Notes under the pieces: generated by a model
What the model saw: only the letters and a program-made list of their open reading frames with translations
The model's database searches: none
Told to the model about the DNA's origin: nothing
DNA from: Arthrobacter citreus
GTDB lineage: Bacteria; Bacillota; Bacilli; Bacillales; Bacillaceae_G
Length of the DNA stretch: 64,000 bases
Assembly (NCBI GenBank): GCA_013200995.1
Contig: CP053688.1
Location: forward strand, 682,001 to 746,000
Direction of reading: 5' to 3'
Translations under genes and position numbers: made by a program
In this document: positions 59,823 through 64,000 of the stretch, one piece after another
Numbering within the stretch: the first letter of the stretch is position 1
Layout of the letters: the number at the start of each line of letters is the position of its first letter

Positions 59823-60160
59823 ATGTTTTATAGAAGGAAATATTACATCGTAAAAAATGAATTTGTAGAAGCGTTTAATGAACATTTTAATGAAACGAAT
59901 TTACCTAATCAACTAAGCATGGTGCAAGATTGACAGGTAGATGGATGACTTCTCATGATGCAACAACTACAGAAATATTCGCTATTTGGGAGTATGACAG
60001 CTATGAAAAGTATCAAGAAATTGAAGCAAATGTTAGAGGCGATCAAGAACATGTACAACGAGTTCAAAATTGGTATGAAAAATATGGCGGTAGAACTAAA
60101 GTATTTGAAGTATATTGTTTAGAGGTTAGAAACGAAGAGTTGATATCGACTTTGAAATAA
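59823..60160 (+). pseudogene. NIPSNAP-family gene with a single-base frameshift
   Basis: ATG 59823 with AAGGAGAG upstream gives MFYRRKYYIVKNEFVEAFNE and onward to NLPNQLSMVQD, then stops at 59932. One extra A in CAACTAAGCATGG would restore QLKHGARLTGRWMTSHDATTTEIFAIWEYDSYEKYQEIEA, the usual NIPSNAP/monooxygenase-like dimeric ferredoxin fold that continues in the next frame to 60160. The deletion is in a short A-run near 59913-59917. Either the gene is inactivated or the base is a sequencing error. Confidence 0.8.
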
Positions 60161-60164
60161 TAAA

Positions 60165-60287
60165 ATATGGTCAATTTAATACTGTTAAAGCCGAATATAT
60201 AAAAATAAGTGAAGATACTTTATTTATACGACCGATGTTAAATCAGTTGCCTAAACACTTTTTATTTCCAATAACAACTCATGCATA
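60165..60287 (+). pseudogene. Possible 3' gene fragment without a start
   Basis: The frame KYGQFNTVKAEYIKISEDTL continues to LPKHFLFPITTHA and a stop. It is open for about 41 codons but has no start codon or ribosome binding site and overlaps no other gene. It may be the end of a lost gene, or chance. Confidence 0.3.
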
Positions 60288-60324
60288 GATAATATTAAAC
60301 TAATAGATTAATAGGGAGAGTTCT

Positions 60325-60879
60325 ATGTTAACTAACTTATACTTTGTAAGACATGCACATTCTACGTATACTCCTGATGAATTGGGGCGTCCATTATCAA
60401 AGAGAGGTTTTTCTGACGCACTAATAGTAGCAGATCTACTCTTAAAAGAAAAAATTGACTTTGTTGTTTCAAGCCCATATAAACGGGCTATTCAAACTGT
60501 CGAAGCGGTTGCCAAATCGTTAAAAAAAGAAATTGAAATTGAAGCGAATTTTAAAGAACGTGAACTCTCAAAAAAGCCTGTTGAGGACTTTAACTATGTC
60601 ATAACTCAAGTATGGAAGGACTTTAATTTATCTTGGGAGGGTGGAGAATCAAACGTTAATGCACAGAAAAGAGGAATTGAGGCTACGAAGAAGATTTTAA
60701 AAGATTACGAGAGGAAAAATGTTGTAATAGGAACACATGGTAATATTATGGTCCTAATTATGAATTATTTTGATCAGAAATATGACTTTGAATTTTGGAA
60801 TAACCTTGCAATGCCAGATATCTATCGACTAACTTTTGAAGGTGAATCATTAATTGAAGTGAAAAGAATATGGAAGTAA
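60325..60879 (+). CDS. Histidine phosphatase family protein
   Basis: The 184-residue phosphatase begins LTNLYFVRHAHSTYTPDELGRPLSKRG with the catalytic His in RHAHS and has the second His in VVIGTHGNIMVLIMNYF. The acid is in FKERELSKKP. AGGGAGAG precedes the ATG. It is a second, distinct member of the family seen at 50012; the substrate is unknown. Confidence 0.88.
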   Translation: MLTNLYFVRHAHSTYTPDELGRPLSKRGFSDALIVADLLLKEKIDFVVSSPYKRAIQTVEAVAKSLKKEIEIEANFKERELSKKPVEDFNYVITQVWKDFNLSWEGGESNVNAQKRGIEATKKILKDYERKNVVIGTHGNIMVLIMNYFDQKYDFEFWNNLAMPDIYRLTFEGESLIEVKRIWK

Positions 60880-61053
60880 AACTATGCTTCAGTTGAAAAG
60901 TAATTAGAAGCTGATTGAACAAAAAATTGCTTATCTGTAGCCTAGTTTAATATGGAATCTGCATTTAAATTTATATAAATTAATCACATATGAATTATTT
61001 TAATAGACTAACTTAAGAAAAAACTAATCAGATTTCAAATGGAGATGATCGCA

Positions 61054-61725
61054 TTGCAACAGGCACTTATATTTGATATGGATGGAACATTATTTCAAAC
61101 TGATAAAATTTTAGAGCTATCACTTGAAGATACATTTAATCACTTAAGATCACTAAATTTATGGAACTCAGTAACACCTATTGAAAAGTATCGTCAAATA
61201 ATGGGCGTACCTTTACCAAAAGTTTGGGAGGCTTTATTACCTGAGTATTCTATTGAAGTACGAGAACAAACAGATGCTTTTTTCCAGGAAAGATTAATTG
61301 ATAATATTATTAATGGGAATGGAGCTTTATATCCTAATGTAAAAGAGATTTTTGCTTATTTAAAAGAAAATAATTATTCAATTTACATAGCGAGTAATGG
61401 TTTAACAAACTATTTAAGTGCAATTGTTAAGTATTATCAGTTAGATAATTGGGTTACAGAAACGTTTAGTATCCAGCAAATTCAATCGCTAAATAAGAGC
61501 GAATTAGTTAAAACCATCCTTAAAAAGTTTGAGATTATGGACGGAGCTGTAATAGGAGATCGATTATCTGACATAAATGCAGCTAAGGATAATAATTTAA
61601 TGGCGATTGGATGTAGGTTTGATTTTTCACAAGAAGATGAACTCAAACAAGCAGAGTTGGTAATTGATGATTTAATTCAATTAAAAACTGTTTTTCCTAA
61701 AACGAATGGTATTTTAAGTAGCTAA
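61054..61725 (+). CDS. HAD family hydrolase
   Basis: The 223-residue phosphatase has motif I LIFDMDGTLFQTD, a helical cap domain, motif II YIASNGLT, Lys in LNKSELVKTI and motif IV VIGDRLSDINAAKDN. It resembles phosphoglycolate- or pyrophosphatase-like members. TTG 61054 is spaced best from GGAG at 61041-61044; ATG codons at 61039 and 61045 overlap the site. A terminator follows at 61756. Confidence 0.87.
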   Translation: MQQALIFDMDGTLFQTDKILELSLEDTFNHLRSLNLWNSVTPIEKYRQIMGVPLPKVWEALLPEYSIEVREQTDAFFQERLIDNIINGNGALYPNVKEIFAYLKENNYSIYIASNGLTNYLSAIVKYYQLDNWVTETFSIQQIQSLNKSELVKTILKKFEIMDGAVIGDRLSDINAAKDNNLMAIGCRFDFSQEDELKQAELVIDDLIQLKTVFPKTNGILSS

Positions 61726-61755
61726 AGTATGGGGAAGTTCTATATTTGAGAAGAG

Positions 61756-61782
61756 GTTAGCATTCATTTGCTAGCTTTTTTA
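61756..61782 (+). terminator. Intrinsic terminator after the HAD gene
   Basis: The stem GTTAGCA/TGCTAGC (one wobble) is followed by six T. Confidence 0.7.
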
Positions 61783-61907
61783 ATCATGTAAATCAATACT
61801 CTGAGTAAAAATAAGTTATTTTTTAATCCGGTTTGTGTACACAAATGCTTACCGAAAATTTTATAGAGTGCTATGTTCTTATTAGTAATGATTGGGAGGG
61901 GAAAAAC

Positions 61908-62855
61908 ATCAAAAGTAAGAGTATTCACTTTAGAATCAATGAAACAATTTTAGAAAAATTTGAAGATGCTTTAATATACGAAGGAATAAACAAAACAGAA
62001 TTCCTAACCCATGCGATTCAAAATTTTTGTGCAAAAGTGGCATCACAAAAAATGAATGATGTGAAACGTCAATATGAAGCTAGTACACATTTGCAAGTAC
62101 GAATTGATACACATATATTGTACGAAGAAAAACGGGTCGATTTAGATGAATGGGTTATTAAGCTATTAAATTTAACAAAAGATGAAAAGATACTAGACAT
62201 TGGATGTGCGACTGGGGCATTCCTTTCGCTACTACAAACAAAAGGTCATAGAGGAGTACTTACCGGACTTGATCAGTCATCAAAAATGATTGAAGAAGCA
62301 ACTAAGAACTCTAAAAAAAAGAATTTAACTATTGAATGGATTATTGGTGATGCAAGAAAACTTCCTTTTTTAGGAAATTCATATGATTGGCTAGTAGCAA
62401 GACATATGCTTTATCATGTCCCAAATCTTCAAGAAACAATAGAAGGTTTTAAACGAGTTATTAAACCAAACGGAGGACTAATTACTACTACAAATTCTCG
62501 TGATTCATTACCAAAAATTAGGGAGCTTTGTAATGACATGCTATTTGAATTTGGTTTCCCTGAAAGAGTTTCGCCTACTGCTCCATTTTGTATAGAGAAT
62601 GCAAAAGAACTGTTAAACTCAACTTTTGATCGAGTAGACGAAACAGTGATTTCTAATTCATTAATTTTTGAACAACCAGAGCCAATCATGAATTATGTAG
62701 TCAGCATGTTTCCGTCATTAAATATACCACAAGATACTGGCTTATACACTGATATGAAAAAATGGTTGAAAGTTGAAGTTGAGAATAGATTAGCAAGTAA
62801 TGGAAGAGTATGGCGTGATCCTAAGGATGTAGGGTTCTATTTATGTAGAAAATAA
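61908..62855 (+). CDS. SAM-dependent methyltransferase with N-terminal ribbon-helix-helix-like region
   Basis: The first 45 residues (SKSIHFRINETILEKFEDALIYEGINKTEFLTHAIQNF) have the strand-helix-helix layout of RHH DNA-binding proteins. The rest is a class I methyltransferase: motif I ILDIGCATGAFLSLL, LTGLDQS, WIIGDARKLPFLGNSYDWLVARHMLYHV and LKPNGG-like IKPNGGLITTTNS. The substrate is unknown. GGGAGGGG at 61894-61901 points to ATC 61908 as the start codon; the in-frame GTG at 61833 has no ribosome binding site and would add 25 residues before the RHH region. Confidence 0.82.
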   Translation: MKSKSIHFRINETILEKFEDALIYEGINKTEFLTHAIQNFCAKVASQKMNDVKRQYEASTHLQVRIDTHILYEEKRVDLDEWVIKLLNLTKDEKILDIGCATGAFLSLLQTKGHRGVLTGLDQSSKMIEEATKNSKKKNLTIEWIIGDARKLPFLGNSYDWLVARHMLYHVPNLQETIEGFKRVIKPNGGLITTTNSRDSLPKIRELCNDMLFEFGFPERVSPTAPFCIENAKELLNSTFDRVDETVISNSLIFEQPEPIMNYVVSMFPSLNIPQDTGLYTDMKKWLKVEVENRLASNGRVWRDPKDVGFYLCRK

Positions 62856-62941
62856 GATGTGAAATAATCTATTAGAATTAAAGTTTTCCAAAAATTATTA
62901 TGGTAATATTAGTAGAGTTCTAATAGGAAGGACAGGTTATT

Positions 62942-63607
62942 ATGGACAAATACAAGATAATATTATTTGATTTAGATGGAACACTTTCAGATCCAAAAGT
63001 AGGTATTACGAAATCAGTTCAATATGCATTAGAGAAAATGGAAATAATTGAACCTGATCTTGATAAGCTTGAATGCTTTATAGGACCACCTTTACAAGAA
63101 TCGTTTGCCGAATATTACAATTTTGATCAACCAAAGATTCAAAAAGCAATCGAGTTTTATAGAGAGAGATTCACGGAAAAAGGGATGTTTGAGAATGAAT
63201 TATACTCAAATATTTCTTCGTTATTAAAATCCCTAAAAGACCATCAATATATTTTAGTTGTCGCAACATCTAAACCAACAGTTTTTTCTGAAAAAATACT
63301 AAACTACTTTAAGATTGATCAGTATTTTGACTTTATTGTTGGAAGTAATCTTGACGGAACTAGATCATCAAAAACTGAAATTATCCAATACATAATTGAT
63401 CAATACGACGAGTTCGATTTGGATAATTTTATTATGATTGGTGACAGAAAACACGATATCATAGGAGCAAATAATACTGGTATTGATTCGATAGGAGTTA
63501 CTTATGGATATGGATCAGTTGAAGAACTGAATAAAGCTAACTCAACAAATATTGTAAAAAATGTAGATGAACTAAAGGAATTATTGCTAGGGAAATTAGT
63601 TAAGTAA
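62942..63607 (+). CDS. HAD family phosphatase, phosphoglycolate-phosphatase-like
   Basis: The 221-residue enzyme has motif I IILFDLDGTLSDPKVGITKSVQYAL, a cap with FIGPPLQESF, motif II VVATSKPT, Lys in RSSKTEIIQY and motif IV MIGDRKHDIIGAN, ending in GVTYGYGSVEEL. Gph/PpaX-type proteins hydrolyse phosphoglycolate or related small phosphates. AGGAAGG precedes the ATG. It is the third HAD enzyme of the window and the second in this region. Confidence 0.9.
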   Translation: MDKYKIILFDLDGTLSDPKVGITKSVQYALEKMEIIEPDLDKLECFIGPPLQESFAEYYNFDQPKIQKAIEFYRERFTEKGMFENELYSNISSLLKSLKDHQYILVVATSKPTVFSEKILNYFKIDQYFDFIVGSNLDGTRSSKTEIIQYIIDQYDEFDLDNFIMIGDRKHDIIGANNTGIDSIGVTYGYGSVEELNKANSTNIVKNVDELKELLLGKLVK

Positions 63608-63784
63608 ATAAAGTTCATACTAGTAGATCAAATTAAAGTTTAAATTAATCATTGTATAAGTAAACACCAATGGGCTGCTTCGGTAGTCTTTTTTTTGACT
63701 AAAAACGAGTTTTATATGAATAAAGGAAATTTATGTAAATTATTGAATAGTATAATATATACCTTTTAAGTGGAGGAACTATGT

Positions 63785-63910
63785 ATGATAAGCAGTTTAA
63801 GTTCAAATGATTGGATGTCTGGAACTACCGCATTGGTTACATTGATTTCTTTAGGAGTTGCAGCATTTATTCTATTCAAACATAGAAATAATAAAAAAAC
63901 TGACAATTAA
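63785..63910 (+). CDS. Small single-helix membrane protein, 41 aa
   Basis: MISSLSSNDWMSGTTALVTL continues as a hydrophobic helix (ISLGVAAFILF) and a basic tail KHRNNKKTDN. TGGAGGA precedes the ATG, and TATAAT at 63751-63756 could be its -10 box. A terminator follows. The form resembles small toxin or regulatory membrane peptides, but I do not recognise it. Confidence 0.55.
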   Translation: MISSLSSNDWMSGTTALVTLISLGVAAFILFKHRNNKKTDN

Positions 63911-63947
63911 AATCAACCTGATTTAAATCTGCTGATAGTTGAGCTGC

Positions 63948-63977
63948 AAAATCGACTTTATGGTCGATTTTTTTTAT
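63948..63977 (+). terminator. Intrinsic terminator at the window end
   Basis: The stem AATCGAC/GTCGATT with a 6-nt loop is followed by eight T. Confidence 0.82.
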
Positions 63978-64000
63978 TTCGATTAACGGTGCACTTTTGA

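Noticed and set aside
61908..64000. 3' half of kamA near the end of the window
   Set aside because: I looked for the glycine-rich PLP-binding segment after position 54,300 and found no match.

Overview
The window reads as the chromosome of a low-GC, endospore-forming Bacillaceae member. Coding frames are A/T-rich, ribosome binding sites are strong AGGAGG types, TTG and GTG starts are common, and intrinsic terminators are frequent. Spore functions include a GerA-type germinant receptor operon, a YjcZ-type small spore protein, a KamA remnant, a RacA-like protein and a sporulation-kinase-like histidine kinase. From memory, positions 4.6-21.3 kb resemble the Bacillus subtilis ypgQ-ypgR-yphP-ypiP-thyB-dfrA-ypkP-yplQ-degV-ypmQ neighbourhood, but gene content differs, so this is another species. 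No database search was possible.

Layout. 0-3 kb: an ABC exporter half (cut by the window edge), an unknown protein and a DEAD-box-type RNA helicase. 3-5.2 kb: a dispersed repeat, an MBL hydrolase and a Cys-type glutathione peroxidase. 5.4-12.7 kb: HD hydrolase, ABC-F protein, SSB, HEAT-repeat protein, bacilliredoxin, methyltransferase, then thyA and dfrA. thyA is split by a 281-nt self-splicing group I intron that strongly resembles the phage T4 td intron. 12.6-21.4 kb: azoreductase under two MhqR-like operators, acyltransferase, hemolysin III, isoaspartyl peptidase, BMP lipoprotein, TatA, a second copy of the repeat, DegV, MBL and SCO proteins. 21.4-27.5 kb: Hsp20, acetyltransferases and a two-gene McrB/McrC-like ATPase-nuclease pair that looks like a defence system. 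27.5-33.7 kb: a third, truncated repeat copy, small proteins, a CNNM/CorC-type protein, YueI-type protein, orphan histidine kinase and DUF4397 protein. 34.5-40.7 kb: T-box leader with asnA, a LacI-type regulator, a HAD phosphatase, a decayed DUF4397 relic and a purine riboswitch with adeC. 40.8-42.4 kb: a Crp/Fnr regulator convergent with the iron-sulfur repair gene ric, which has a perfect Fnr-type box at the class II position. 43.9-48.5 kb: germinant receptor genes A-C-D-B followed by a 32-residue type I-toxin-like peptide. 48.6-54.3 kb: flavoprotein, phosphatase, a 21-bp tandem repeat, an LCP protein, a YjcZ protein and a kamA that stops before its PLP-binding motif. 54.3-56 kb: a large serine recombinase directly behind the kamA stump. 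56-64 kb: loosely packed accessory genes (tiny membrane proteins, DUF3953, peptidase-like protein, Amj lipid II flippase, a frameshifted NIPSNAP gene, phosphatases, a methyltransferase).

Strongest items for follow-up: the intron in chromosomal thyA; the kamA/serine-recombinase junction, which has the architecture of a sporulation-regulated intervening element such as skin; a repeat family whose copies lie between near-duplicate terminators; a guanine-type aptamer in front of an adenine deaminase gene; two genes whose best Shine-Dalgarno sequences point to AUU or AUC start codons; and the McrBC-like locus with a possible A7 frameshift at its N-terminus.
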